64,000 bases of DNA. It comes from Apostichopus japonicus (taxonomy: Eukaryota > Echinodermata > Holothuroidea > Aspidochirotida > Stichopodidae). The stretch spans positions 6,738,501 through 6,802,500 of the forward strand of contig NC_092571.1 in assembly GCF_037975245.1 (NCBI RefSeq), read 5' to 3'. Below are positions 11,411 through 24,098 of this stretch, one piece after another. Made by a program: the position numbers and the translations under genes. The notes beneath the pieces were generated by a model that saw only the letters and a program-made list of their open reading frames with translations, searched no databases and was not told where the DNA came from. The first letter of the stretch is position 1, and the number at the start of each line of letters is the position of its first letter.

Positions 11411-12114
11411 GGTCATTTTAGGTACTTTTGCCATAAGCCCCATTCCCAATTTTAGCCATGTAAAATTATATCAAAATGTTGAAAATACTGAATATGATTA
11501 GGTTAATGATTGATTCGTTCGGTAGGATTTTTTTTCAAGTAGGTATTTAACTCCGACTCAAAATAGAGGCTAATTCTATGGTGACCTAGTTAAAGATCAG
11601 TAATACAAAAGAAACAGTACGATGGCATCACGGTTAGATACAAGTTTGAAGTTTACATCTTACAGCAGGTTCTCGATTTCTGTTCTTGGTAGCTTCGGCC
11701 AGGCAGCGTGCGATGTTAGTCCCGAAGATGAAAGAGATCAATGATAGAAACTTGGTGGAACGGTGATGATGTTGAATATGTCCGAAACAAGTGAAGTCAT
11801 TGAAGTTTGTCGAGGATTATCCGCGGTGTACCATCCCTTTGTCGGCGTCCGCTCCTTTGTCGTCGTCCAGTGGGTGAGTTGCGGTTGAAAGAGTCTGGGC
11901 ATGGTACGTCTGTATCTCCAGGGGTTAGTGGAAGGGGTCATCCGTCTCCTGTGGTCTATCTTTGCTCTATTCATTTGTCCATTTTAACTGTGTCTACCCG
12001 TCTCTCTTAATGTGTTCTTAAGTTGATTGCCTTTCAGTTAGCCTCTGAAGAAGTGATATTTTGTCATTGTTTTTCCTTGTTTTAAATAATTTCTCCTTTT
12101 GGTTTTATTTAGTT
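11411..12114. other. No gene recognised
   Basis: A moderately GC-rich stretch (11,740-12,000) carries overlapping open frames on both strands without splice context or a recognisable domain. The plus sequence around 12,045 (CTCTGAAGAAGTGA) made me consider a Penelope-like element, but no reverse transcriptase or GIY-YIG motif is visible. Confidence 0.3.
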
Positions 12115-12450
12115 TGATCCGTGGGTCACATGGTTTAATTCAGTCGGCTAGGACAAGGAGGTGGACTTGTCTGGATCAGACAACTGCTTCCCTGGCTGAT
12201 ATTTGGCGATTTCGGGTTTCCTACATGAACTGGTGCGCTACTTGTGTTTGACAAGGTTTGGTCCATGCCAAATGGTAAAACTTAACCGGCTGGGAGGGGG
12301 TACTTTAGTCAACTCCTTTCCAACCTGATATTTTGTCAGTTTATCAATTTTTGTTCCATGATAAACTGGTGTGCTCCTTTCTTTTTGAGTTTGGTCAATG
12401 GGTTTGATGGGATGAATTCAACTAATTGGGAAGGGGAACTTTCAGGAGGA
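12115..12450. repeat. Diverged tandem repeat, unit about 150-165 bp
   Basis: Two and a half diverged copies share blocks such as 'CCTGATATTT', 'AACTGGTG(C/T)GCT' and 'GGTTTGGTC(C/A)AT', followed by 'AA(C/T)T(C/A)A(A)C(C/T)..GG'. Non-coding. Confidence 0.5.
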
Positions 12451-12964
12451 CCTGGGATCTAGACCCAACCTCTGGGCTGCAGCTGACAAACGTTTTGTGA
12501 ATGACTTAGATGGTCTTAGTAACAAGAAGGGGTCATACTGGATGGGGATGGGGGATCTTCAATAAGGTACATGTATATCCAAATATCCACCTTGTACTTT
12601 GAGCTATTATTTTTACAATGCAAGGTGGCACACACATCTGCCATAAACATTCACCAATGATTCCTTTTGCCTTCGACGAAATGAATGAAACACAACATAG
12701 ACAAACTTTTCTAAATTATCATTTGACATGTATTGAACAATAGGCAATTTTAATTATAGCTCTTCAATTTGAGTAATGAAAAGGCAGTGACACGTTCCTC
12801 GGTATAACGTAAGTGCTAGAATCAGACCTAGCTATTTCAGCAAGAACATTATCCAAGGATCACTAAGAGTCACAATAAAAAAACAATCCCCTTCAAATAT
12901 ATAATAACCCGACAGACCTAACATACAGAAGACAAACAATCACAACTGGGCATTGTAAGATATC

Positions 12965-12970
12965 TTTATT
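12965..12970 (-). terminator. Poly(A) signal AATAAA for RER1 (minus)
   Basis: TTTATT on plus gives AATAAA on minus, about 1.55 kb below the RER1 stop codon (14,523), with no other gene between them. It defines a plausible 3' UTR (14,522 down to about 12,945). Confidence 0.5.
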
Positions 12971-14522
12971 ATAATTACAGCATGCAAAACCTGGTGAAAA
13001 AGGAAGTCTTTGGTACTGCAAACTGAATGTTTATACTAAAACAATGTCCCAAGAGAATCGCACCTTCAGTTTTATTTTCTCTGCACAGTAGCAACCTCAA
13101 ACCTATCAATGCCCTGATATGCTGGATATCTTGGTTATTGATGAAATCAGTTTACAGCTACGTTCCATTCAATAGAAATTAAAACTGTCCAGTCGAGAGG
13201 TATGCCCAATTGCAGAAGATTGTTACCACAGAATAGGGAAGGGAAAATCTACGAGTGATGTTGTGCTCCATTAGGCAAAGAGCATGACTATCACATATAA
13301 CTAACCAAATGGTCTCCTCCATATTAAAGCAGACTTCAAACATATCAGCCAATTTGTCAGTCCATGACAAAAGTTTGATTGCTAGTATTATAATCTAAGT
13401 ATTTGTTGTAACTCTCCTGTAATACATAAGGGAACTGTTCAGTAGGTAAATTATCCAAAAATGCTTCTGCAAACATCTTTTTTTCTCTTATTTTGATTAT
13501 TTAGAACAGGTTATAATCAAATTATGGAAATAAAGTAGAGCTGTGTAAAACTAATTAGTACCTTATTTGGATTGTGGCTGAATATATATAACTTGTATGG
13601 TACATAGTTTCCCAAACATTGTGAAGTGTCCTCACTTTTGTTAACTTGCATCTTCAGTTTAAAACACAATTTTATTAGATCACTGTATGGGATATTTTAT
13701 GATTTCAGAAGAAAGGAAAAATGAAAACACTAAGGATTACTTACTACATTAAATTATTATCCGTTATATTACAAAGAAACATAATACATAGAGTGAGAGA
13801 GAACAGACTAAATGAATAGGGGAGATGAGTACATTCAGTATGATCCTCTCCCTTTCCTCTGAAAACAGCAACTAATTGAAGTAGAAGTAATGACACAGAT
13901 TCATCATCTGTATCCATCATTCCCAGATCACCATGGTGATGCTAAGCATACACAAATATGGCCATATTAATACAGAAAACTAAATGAAAAAAAAAATAAC
14001 ATCTGTAATCCCAAATCAGGTACATAGCAAATAAATACAGTCCATTCTTAATATTTGTTCATTTTTAATTAAAGATAAAAGTTTTGTTTGCCTGTAAAGA
14101 AACTTTTTTATTTATGCAGCATTTTCATGAGTTTCAATGCACTTGAAGTATCATATCATACTTACAAACTACGTATGCTCACAATGTTCAGAGATGTAGA
14201 GAGTGCAAATAACATGTCATCAAACTTTTTTTCTGACTTTTCCTTATAATATAACTGGATACATAGTTCTCTTGTTTACTATACCTGGCAATTCATTCAA
14301 AAAAATTACTTTCTTGCAATTTTCATAAAGGAAAACAAAAGAATTTGCCCACATTCTTTCCTTCCTAACAAGAATCTCTCCAGTTATAATAGTACACCAT
14401 TTGTAAAATCTTTCAGCTTAGAAAATGGTTGTAGAGAGAAAGAAAACAAAAGAGGAATATGTAAATAATCTACACTCATGAAGGAAAAGCTGACGAGGTT
14501 TCTCCAGACTAGTTGTGTTTCT

Positions 14523-17500
14523 TCATTGTATAACATCTCCTGTATCTTCTTTGCCCTTGTATTTTGTTTTGCCTCTTGACCATGGGAGATACCTGTATTT
14601 AACCATGTGCTGCACAGAGAGAGAGAGAGTGGAATAAAATGCCAAATATATAGAGATTGAACAGCAAATAATAAATGGTTGGCTTGAATGGGATTCGAAC
14701 CAGAGACCTAAGGACTAATGGTACATGCAAACAAATTGTCACAGGTGTTCTACTCATAATGCCTAAGGTTGGCATGTACAGTAATATACATGTTTGAGTA
14801 GTCGAGTAAGGACTTCATTTCCTTATACATCCAAAATATGTCTATTTCCTTATACCTCTTCTGAACAAACAGCATCATCATTACATACTGTAGGTTACGA
14901 TCATCATCAAAACCAAAAATAAGATTATTGCGCTAACAAAAACGGATCCACATATCACATATGTAGTTAATCCAAAGGTTATTTTTTAACATTAAATTTT
15001 TAGTAATTTACCTTTTGATGATCTAAAATGACTTTGAACCCACAAGATAAAATACACATATGACACATTTGAAGTTGTTGTTGTGCTCACAAGGTTTCAG
15101 ATTTTGACTTGTTGACTTGAAGTAACCTTTGGCTGCTATGCCAAAGTCTAAATCTCTGTTACTCACCAAACTGGACCTACACATTACAAAGTTTATTGAA
15201 GCTTTATTTAGGGGAGTTATTGTGCTAACAGGATTTCAGATTATGGTGACCTCAAAGCTAGGAAAAGAATAATTAGTTAATTCTCCATGCACCACTTACA
15301 AATCTGCTAACAATGTCAGAGTAATGCTATTGCCTATTTTACGCATATTCTCACTTAAATGCACATTTAAGGTTGGCAACTCCCAAGAGAGTCACTGATT
15401 GCATGAACAGCTGTTATTAGATATTATTGCATCCATCTTGCTACTACAGATAGTATACAAATAATGAATGGTTATGAGTGCAATAGTGCAAATATTTCAT
15501 GAGTTGAAAGATGGAACGTTCCATTCAACTCGGCTGCGCCTCGTTGAATGGAACAAATTACATCTTTCAACGAATGAAATATTTGCACTATTGCACTCAT
15601 AACCATTCATTATTTGTTTTATACAACATATTATATTAAGATGGGTAAAATGCACTCATGCAACAGATTGTTTTGAACAGACAGGTTTCTCTGCTCTTAC
15701 CATTGAAAAAAGTGCTACCAAAAAAGTATAACCCATGGTTCTATTTCATAGAGTGGAATAGAGCGGATTTTGCATGCAATCAACGAGCAATTGACCAATC
15801 AAATGACCAGAATACAATTAGGTGTTGTATAATAAACAATGCTTACCTCTATTTGTCTTCTCATTGTCAGGAAAAATAGGATGAAAAAGTACATGACCAA
15901 TATCGGCCAGAAGACAGGCACATTGAAGATGTCAAAGAATGTGCAGAATGAAGCTATCACTATTGACTTGGTTGCAGAATACCTGAAGACCAATAAAAAC
16001 AGATCATGGTTGTGGAATTAGATTAACTTCTTCTATTTTGAGAAAACAGACTAAAGGTGGTAGTACATTCAATATATTTGAGGGTGGGGCCTGTGGGTTG
16101 AAAATCAGGGAAGTGGTAGTGGCCACCCCAATCAACAGAGGCTTGTTCAACATGAGCAGCAACATTGACTAGCCATTAGGCTTTATTGTCTGAGATAAGT
16201 GAGATCTAACTAACTAAACTGACCTAACAGCTACTTGGCACTGCTTTTGCAATGAAAGTTAAACAACCTAATTAATGAAAAATAGACTGGGATGTGCACT
16301 GTAAACGTACATTTTGGTTAGTCTAATGAGACAAAGTGAATAATTCATCTGCATTTCTTAAAATATGTAATTGTTATCAAAGGAGAATGTCCGGAGATGC
16401 ATACTCGAAACTAGTGTTGCACTTATATGGCTAATATCGTATTTGACCAATATCCTATAATTTAGATCCCATTGTCAGCCAATACAGATCCAATATAGAT
16501 ATTGGAAGGAAAAAAAAGAAAAAAAAATTCCTTTGCAAACATTGCTTGCTCTTCACCAGATTAGCAATATATGATCCTACAGTAAGTCTTAGTTAATAGT
16601 ACCTAGTAGCCACGCAGCCACTGATCATAATTGTTAAGTTTGCTGGGAAAATGACAAATATTTGTGAAAACACTGTATCAGATGGCAATATCAGTAATAC
16701 ATGCACATTTTACCGATACCAAATAATACATGTTGATCATCTGTTTCACACAAAGTAGTGAAACAATTCTTTTTGAGAAAAATTCGGGGCATTCCCACAA
16801 TTATAAAACTTACTCTCTGATAGTGTCTTACCAAAATTTAAATTCAGGAAGTCTTCTTATGAAAGGACGAAATTCTTCGTTTGCTTTTGTGGGTAGTGTA
16901 GGACCATCATCCTCTACGATAAAACACAAAAGAACATATTCCATAACATTAACAGCAATATATTTTTTTATGTTGGACTTAATCAAAAGTATTCCTTGCA
17001 GAAATTGCTTCCATCATCCAGTCTCATATGAAACCATGCTACTGATTTGATTTGGCCTTTTCCCCACCACCTCAACCCTCCCCCCCACCCCAAGTAATAG
17101 CATTATTATCTTGCACGCTGGAGAATGAGCTACATACCGACAAGTCTCAGTAACAAAGTTCATATAAGCTGTGCTTTGATTTCAATTGCCATTTAGTGAC
17201 TAACAAACATCAGGTCTACTTCTACAGTCTGGATACACATGGTTCAATTAACCTACAAATTTGGCATCCAACATGTCTACAGACCTTGCCTTGTAGCCCC
17301 ATATGACCTATCCTACTTGTAACTCATGTTGGATATTGTGAAAACATTACATAAAACTGGAGAGCCACTTTACAAAGACAAGTCCACCATTCATCTTAAA
17401 AAGCCTGGCATAAGTTGTTAGTCTTTGGGACATTTTGAAAGGTCTACCTCAGTGATCTATGAGCAAGTCAGATTTAAGTGCATCAGTATTTAACAGACCA

Positions 17501-20374
17501 TACAAGATTTTGTGTGAACCACTATACCTGAGTCTTCTGTGATAACCGGTTCCATTTTTGGTGTGAGGAATGCAATAAAGAGATTTAGCTGATAAATTCC
17601 CAGTGCATATGTAACAATGTACCAGCCCTGCAATGGTAAAAATGACACAGATATATAACATAATCAAATACAATTTACAAATTACATTGACAGCATATCA
17701 CCTTATAGAAGAGAATCAAAACAAAAGTTAAAGGAGTTTACAGAGCCAACAGAGTGCAGAGCTCATCACTCGGAGCGACATGTCATGTTACTATTGATAA
17801 CAATAGATAACTACAATGTTTGAAAAAATCATTCTGCCAAAAGAGCTCAAACATGTAAGTTTGAAAACTATTGCACAGCCTGCCTTAGGTGATTGAATCA
17901 TGGTTTCACCATAGTATGCAAGGGCACAGTACAAATGTGATATATTAGGCTGGTATTATTCGGAAATAGACACTCTGATAGACGAAAAATATAGTCTTAA
18001 ATAAACATTGAATCCAAAGGAATTCTATTCAAGGAAAAATAAACCCTAGCTGCTTCTGCTTAGAGAATACCGTTTTGTAGTTCGCTCTTTTCGACAGAAG
18101 CAACACGAATGCTTGAAAACATTTCTTCAACCTTAAAAATTGATTTAATTGTCACCCATGGCATTTGCCATATTGTTTGAGCCACACATTGCACTTCAAA
18201 AGAAAACATCTTGCCGATCCAACAATAATTAAAATGGCACAAGCAAAGAATTATGTTGTGTTAGATAAAGTTTTTAATTTATAATGCATTATAAAAGGTT
18301 TCGACAGAAGAAAAATATTTTCCGAGTGTCATATGTTCTTTTTAAATATCGCGGGTTTTATGACAGGTGTACTCGCACAACATTCAAACCTTCTGAGCAT
18401 AACATTTCCTACATTTTCTAACATTTCCGAGCTCACGATAACTTAGGCAATATCTAGTCACTTTTGAAGCGCCCTCGTTATTGAAAGATGCATACTGGCC
18501 GCCAACACAGTAGGTGTGAAAAAATAATCACACACTTGAGACAATATATCTATTTGCCATAAGTCTGGCCTATTCATAGGGGTCGAATTAATAAAATAGC
18601 CAAATGGAAACATCACATTTATCTACAAAGCAATACTTCTTATTGAAAACATTAATCCAAAGAAAGTGTGAGCAAAGGTCTAAACCACAGTGAACAATTT
18701 TCTCTGGGCTCAGTGCAGTCATGAATTCACCTAACGGTGAAGCAATTAATGATACTAGGGCATCTGTTTAATGTGTCCTTTGAATAGCTCACTCTGCACT
18801 GGAAATGTTATTTGACAGCAACTTTAAAGTTAGAAACCTGAAATGGTGATGTCTACAAAAGCATTACATAGTTGTGATAGGCATAGTGATTGCATAACAT
18901 TTGAAGCCCATCATGATATAATCTAATTTACAGTTATGAACAGAAGAGGGTCAATACAAGATCAAATATTCACTAGTATCATTCCACTTACTTGTAAGAA
19001 GAAAACCCTTCCCAAGTAGCAAAATTCCAGCAGCAGGGTTGCAACCCACCTTGCAGGACTGTGTGGTACTGATCTATCTAAATATGTCTGGTATCTCTGA
19101 AGTTAGAAGAAAATAAAATAAAATAGTCATATATGTAAAACTAGAAAGCCAGCTGGCTTTGAGATTCCTTGCCATATATAACTTCAAATAAGTACAGTAT
19201 CTGACTAATGTAGAACAAGTGAGTTAAATTTGTCCAAGAATTAAGTGAGAACCAGAAAAAAACAATAGCCGAGAACTCACTATGTTGCATGTACATGCCA
19301 AGTTTGAAGTCCATCCAATTTGTAATACTGAGTTATTGTGTTTTTTACAGGTTTCAGTTTGACCACTGGGACCTCAAATGACCTATGACATTCATGAAAA
19401 ACACTACAGGTCTACTCACCAATGGCAAGATACACACCAAGTTTGAATTTCCTGAAACTTCCACTTCTTGAAATATGGTGTAAAGAATGTTTTCAGACTT
19501 TGACCCGTGCTGACCTCAAATTACCTTGGACCAATACCAATAACAATTCCAAACTAGTTTTACCTAAGGGGAACCTACACACCAAATATGAATATAGTAC
19601 CCCAGTTATCCTTCTGAAGATAGAGCGTTAAAGAGAAGGTATCACATACACACATACCCACGGCATCACCATTGCATAGATTCCTTCTGCCTTAGGCAAG
19701 GAATCAAAAACAAGTACTGCATCTTCAAAGCAACTACAAAAATGTCATAACTTCAAACGTCCTCATTCTTACTGGCATATCAAAACGATGAATATGTCTA
19801 CAGGAGAATGCCAGTGCAATTAATGTGAATCCATTCAGACTGAATGCTAGGTAGCTCTTATTCCTGGAAGTTAACAGGGAATGACAAACAATAGGCAGAC
19901 TCAAGTGCTCATTACTTTCTCTCCACAGAAGAATTTAAGAAATCAAAAACAATAAAAAATATACAATACGATGAGTGCGGTAAATGAGAAAAATGTCAGT
20001 CAAAGTTAGGTTAAATACAATTGGGACAATGCGGTACACACTGACTTACCAATCAAATATCACATGAATATTTATGTAGTTTTCTTTGTCTTTTCACTCA
20101 ACATTGCACTTTGTATAGGAAAAAAATACTTCTTAGTACAAGTTTGGGTGATCAATGAGGAAATAATACAGTACAATTTAATCATCTTGATTCTCTACAT
20201 ATCATAGCAATTTAATCATAATAATAATCATCATCATAATATTTTAATGAAATTTAATGACAAATTTACATGCAAACATTCCATGAAAGTACAAAGTACC
20301 TGACTCATCCCAGTGAAAAATCTAGAAAGAAATCCTGGCTGACTTGACACCACATCAGAAGGATCTGGCTCCAT
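14523..20374 (-). CDS. RER1: RER1, Golgi-to-ER retrieval receptor
   Basis: Six coding exons on minus: 20374-20300, 19096-18992, 17627-17528, 16913-16832, 15982-15847 and 14609-14523. All have GT/AG boundaries and matching phases, giving 194 aa (human 196). RER1 is a four-TM cis-Golgi protein that returns ER membrane proteins and unassembled subunits via COPI. Visible landmarks: [18 protein letters not shown] (26-43); TM segments near 40-59, 61-82 and a long double hydrophobic stretch 127-160; [20 protein letters not shown] (61-80); [16 protein letters not shown] (106-121); [14 protein letters not shown]; and a basic tail with KTKYKGKED. The N-terminus ([15 protein letters not shown]) is less conserved. 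The first coding exon starts at an acceptor at 20,412, so the 5' UTR is split. A 170-bp palindromic MITE lies in the intron at 15.45 kb. The assignment is firm. Confidence 0.97.
14684..14775 (-). repeat. tRNA-derived fragment (SINE-like), degenerate
   Basis: On minus, a perfect Pol III B box (GGTTCGAATCCC) is followed by ATTCAAGCC, as in a tRNA 3' half. The 5' half has only a poor A-box-like stretch (GAGTAGAACACC) and no partner for the acceptor strand. Probably a decayed tRNA-derived SINE head. It lies in the last RER1 intron. Confidence 0.4.
15453..15624. mobile_element. Palindromic MITE, about 170 bp
   Basis: A long inverted repeat covering the whole element. The left arm GTATACAAATAATGAATGGT... 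is mirrored by the right arm ...ACCATTCATTATTTG(TT)TTATAC, with matching ATGAGTGCAATAGTGCAAAT, AAATATTTCAT and GAAAGATG blocks. The centre is ...CATTCAACTCGGCTGCGCCTCGTTGAATG. There is no coding capacity. It sits in RER1 intron 5, about 220 bp beyond the fifth coding exon (15,847). Confidence 0.85.
19300..19710. repeat. TGACC-type dispersed repeat copy, hairpin end
   Basis: Contains CTCAAATGACCTATGACATT and TGACCCGTGCTGACCTCAAA, a CACATACACACATACCC tract and a terminal hairpin 19,679-19,705 (GATTCCT...AGGAATC with inner TGCC/GGCA). It is the same layout as 1-810. The open frame across it (19,422-19,631) is not a gene. Confidence 0.6.
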
Positions 20375-21293
20375 AGTGGTCTTACTCTATGTATCAGTTC
20401 TTGAAATTGAATCTGAAATTAACAACAAAGGACAAAAAAACATGTAGATTACCTGTGAATTTCAGCAACATTCACTACAGCAGTTTCATATACTGAACAA
20501 TTTTCTTTGAAACCCTTGAGTACTATAAAGTACAACTACTGTACTGTGCAATGCTAACGTTGGAATCAGTGACAGGATAAGAGGGCAGTCCCAATCAAAG
20601 CCTTTGAGTATACCTGTAGACTGTACCTATATACGTTTATATAACATACGCAAAACACTTGCAGGGTTACCTCAATCAAGAGTATGTTACTGTTGATATT
20701 TATGGTCCAACTTAAGCAAAGTAATGATTGCAACAAGGAGAACAGGCCAGGGAAAACATGTAATGAACTCAACAAAGCTGGTTTGGAGTTTACTTTGATA
20801 ATTTTTTTAATTTCTTAACTGAACATTGGTTGCTTAATAACTTGGTCTATGATTGCACCCCAGACAATCCATTTCAGCCATGTCCTGCAACTACTTTTGA
20901 CCATTTTTTCCCTTTACAACCCCTGCACCTCCTCCCACCCCCTCATAGGTAAACATCTCAAAACACACTATTTTTGTTAAACAAAGATTTGTGTAGACTC
21001 CTCAAAATGAAAAGAAATTTTCCAATGCCAGAAGTGATTCTTTGAAAAGAAATTGATATTAAACAGTTGCAGGTTGTGATGCTTCAATAAAGAGGTGACA
21101 ACATTCCTGTAACAGCCTAGGTTATCATGCATTATGTGATCATTCATAACATTAGGCCTGCTTTCAGATTTTGTTTGACAAGAAATGCTCATGTGATATA
21201 TGTGGGTTCCCTGAGGTCTATAGCATACACCCGGGCCACATACAATGAGACACCCCATGCTAAAATTACTGTAAGCCTACACATACCAGGTTT

Positions 21294-21663
21294 TAGGGTT
21301 GGGCGATATTTGCTTTTTAATGTGACGATAAATAGTTCAAAAATTATCGCGATATTTCGATAATTACGATAATTTTTTCTTGTTGTTTTTAGTGTGTTCT
21401 CTATACAGTCAATGTTGTAAAGGACTGGTTTTTTACGAAGTTCAAAAGTCAGTAAATGAAGTTGATAAACTTTATTTCTTTTCAACTTTCTTAACCATGG
21501 AATGCTAGAATAACATTTACACATAAAACGGAGAATTTTTTTTAAAATTTATTTCCAATTTCTTTCACAAGAAATTATCGTCATTTGTTCAATCCTCAAA
21601 AAATATCGTCTTGAAAAAAAATTATCGCGATAATAATAATTTTCGATATATCGCCCAACCCTA
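21294..21663. mobile_element. hAT-type MITE with 16-bp TIRs and 8-bp TSD
   Basis: A 370-bp element. The left end TAGGGTTGGGCGATAT is exactly repeated inverted at the right end (ATATCGCCCAACCCTA). It is flanked by the 8-bp direct repeat CCAGGTTT (21,286-21,293 and 21,664-21,671). The interior is AT-rich with several TTATCG(C)GATA blocks and has no transposase. The target duplication length and terminus fit hAT. Confidence 0.9.
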
Positions 21664-22100
21664 CCAGGTTTCCACTCCCGCCACTCCCACTAGGCATGAT
21701 TAACTTAATGCTAAATATTGTTTCCATGTCCTTGTGGAAAACTTAAACTTCGCAAAATACAATTTGTTGTGTTTTTGTTGTTACGTGAGATCCGTAACCT
21801 ACGAAGTGGTTAGGCTATTTACTATACACTTAACTATGGTAGGATATTAATTTTTCCTTTTTTTTGAAATTCAAGAAAATACTTTCTTTTCCCCCCGCTT
21901 AACACCAGATGTGGTCTTCTGGTTTATTCATAAATGGGTGTACCAGAGCCTTGTTTACATATTTGTTGCATTTAGTACGATATGCAAGTTTCGCGTGAAT
22001 TTTTCGAAAGTATTTTGCTCGATCTTTTGTAAAATTAGAAAGGTGTACCAACTTACTTTTCGTACACAATTGGTAATTTCTCTACTGATTTTCAGAGGTT

Positions 22101-22392
22101 TGTTCTCTATACAGTCAATGTTGTAAAGGACTGGTTTTTTTTACGAAGTTCAAAAGTCAGTAAATGAAGTTGATAAACTTTATTTCTTTTCAACTTTCTT
22201 AACCATGGAATGCTAGAATAACATTTACACATAAAACGGAGAATTTTTTTAAAATTTATTTCCAATTTCTTTCACAAGAAATTATCGTCATTTGTTCAAT
22301 CCTCAAAAAATATCGTCTTGAAAAAAAATTATCGTGATAATAATAATTTTCGATATATAGCCCAACCCTACCAGGTTTCCACTCCCGCCACA
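22101..22392. repeat. Direct duplication of the MITE's right part plus flank
   Basis: Nearly identical to 21,395-21,683, offset about 706-709 bp. It starts inside the MITE (GTTCTCTATACAGTCAATG), continues through the right TIR (here with one change, ATATAGCCC) and goes beyond the insertion site through CCAGGTTTCCACTCCCGCCAC. The left MITE end is missing. It therefore arose by segmental duplication after insertion, not by transposition. Confidence 0.85.
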
Positions 22393-23061
22393 TCAGGTGG
22401 ACCTAGGCTATAGTGTTACAATTTTCCCAGAAAATCAGGGACATGATATCAATGTATTTATCAACATTGCCCCCCCCCCCTACCCTCAAGGTTGCCATCT
22501 AGGGTTAGTAGGCTACCTAGGCTATACTATATATTTAAAGGAAGACATTTTAGAGGTCTCTCATTGTCTTGGTGGTTCTTTGTTTTCCATGCCAACACCT
22601 CATTCAGAAACAAGAACTTTGTCAAAGGTCTGAAGGTGGCTGGAAGCCTAAGTTTCCATCACTAAGTGCAACATCGTGCCCTGTGTGAATTACAGGCTAT
22701 TGAATTATCAAATGATCTGGGTTGCCTTTATATGTGAGCCAGGTATGTTTTATGTTTGCATGGCCTAACCTTACCCATTGGTTGGATGCAATAACTGCTT
22801 ACAGCTAAGCATAGGTTCATGCTGTCTCTACGAATGGTTGTCCAAACAGTGGTTGAAGTTGAAATTATTCTGGGCCTTCTAACAAATACAGTGATACTCC
22901 TGGGTAGCCTAGGCCTAGGTACATAAAATCAGGCCACTTTTGATTCGGTGACAGCAGATGTAATCCTGGGACTGTCCATTAATACTAATAGGCCTAATGC
23001 CAATGTTGTAGCAGGTGACGTACGTGCGTGACAGAATATTTATTTTAAACGCAACACTTAC
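22393..23061. other. Intron 1 (5' UTR) of RER1; no other gene seen
   Basis: A poly-C tract at about 22,470 is followed by unremarkable sequence with frequent TAGGCCTA-like words, also seen elsewhere in the window. No coding exon was recognised. Confidence 0.35.
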
Positions 23062-23200
23062 CTGAAATTACGACTTAACCTATAGTAGCCTTGCTCGAAC
23101 AACTTGAACATGAAAACTAGTCTTAAGTAGGCTACGGCAAATGCCTAGCCCTACGTGTAAAGTAAGGTTAGACGTTAGGCTACAGCGTACATGAGAATGC
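23062..23200 (-). other. Candidate noncoding first exon of RER1 (3' boundary 23,062)
   Basis: On minus, GTAATTTCAG|GTAAGTGTTG is a near-ideal donor ending an exon at 23,062. The first RER1 coding exon begins with an acceptor at 20,412, so this donor is a good partner for a 5' UTR exon. The exon's 5' limit is not visible; the right coordinate given is a guess. Confidence 0.45.
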
Positions 23201-24098
23201 CATACATTTAACTACCTTCATTTAATTGATAGTTAAATCTTTCATTTCTTAAAGGGGAATTTTCCCATTCATGAACTTACAGCGTGTGGCTATAGCCTTT
23301 GAAATGAAAGATGATTCGCTCAGTTCGGCATAATAATCATTCGGTGCTTTCGTGTAGTGGTTCTGACCTATGGGGTCCTCTAGGCTGTAGGCTACTTAAC
23401 CAAGCTTATTATAAGCCTAACCAGTATACAGAAAAGGTATAGTAGAGACACAGATATAAGTACCTGGTTATGTAAGAAGATTATCGAGAGATATTTAAAT
23501 ATCTATAAAATTGCCGAGTTTTATTCCTAGTCCTTAAGCAATGGTATTTTTAAAGGCTGCTACCATTAAAAAAATAAAGTCAAAATAGGAAATAATCAAA
23601 TTACTTTGACAATTTGCTTTGTGTATCCATTCCAATGATTTTCATCAGTTTTTAACAATCGCTACTTTGAAGAACTGTACGATGCATTATCTGTGCGAAG
23701 AGCTTTATCCGCTTGTTGAAGTCGTTTTCCTGATATGAAATAAAGTTCCAAAGTGAAAATCAGATGTTCCACGTGCCACGTTTTTTGACATAATTAACAT
23801 AAAGGTCACCAAACATACAACCAGCTGTACCATTTATGCGCGAGGGATATTTAGCTGCAGGATATGCACTGCATGCTATGGCCAGCTCTAGCTATATATC
23901 CAAGTTCAAGTACATCACACGGCGCCAAAGCTAAGCTAGCTAGTAACAGTGAAACTGAGAGGCTCTGGCTTGCACTTGTTGGCGGACATTAATCTAATGC
24001 CAACTATTACAAACTAAACAAGAAGCTGCCGTCAACTTCCATTCACTTACATTACATTTACAGATCTTGAGATTCTGAATATCGATGAGGCTAGCGTC
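23201..24098. promoter_or_regulatory. Divergent promoter region between RER1 and ING4/5
   Basis: About 1 kb separates the inferred RER1 5' exon (minus) from the ING start codon (plus, 24,099). It has a few CpG-bearing words (GGCGCCAAAGC near 23,930) and TATATAT at about 23,892, but no motif I would rely on. Shared regulation is inferred from geometry only. Confidence 0.4.

Noticed and set aside
11738-12010. Overlapping frames on both strands in a GC-richer patch, considered as Penelope-like
   Set aside because: No reverse transcriptase or GIY-YIG motif and no splice evidence.
14684-14775. A second tRNA gene on minus
   Set aside because: Only the T arm and 3' acceptor strand are tRNA-like; the 5' half cannot pair. 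Kept only as a SINE-like fragment.
16405-16730. hAT-like start AGTGTTGCAC...AATATCG
   Set aside because: No matching right terminus or target duplication was found.
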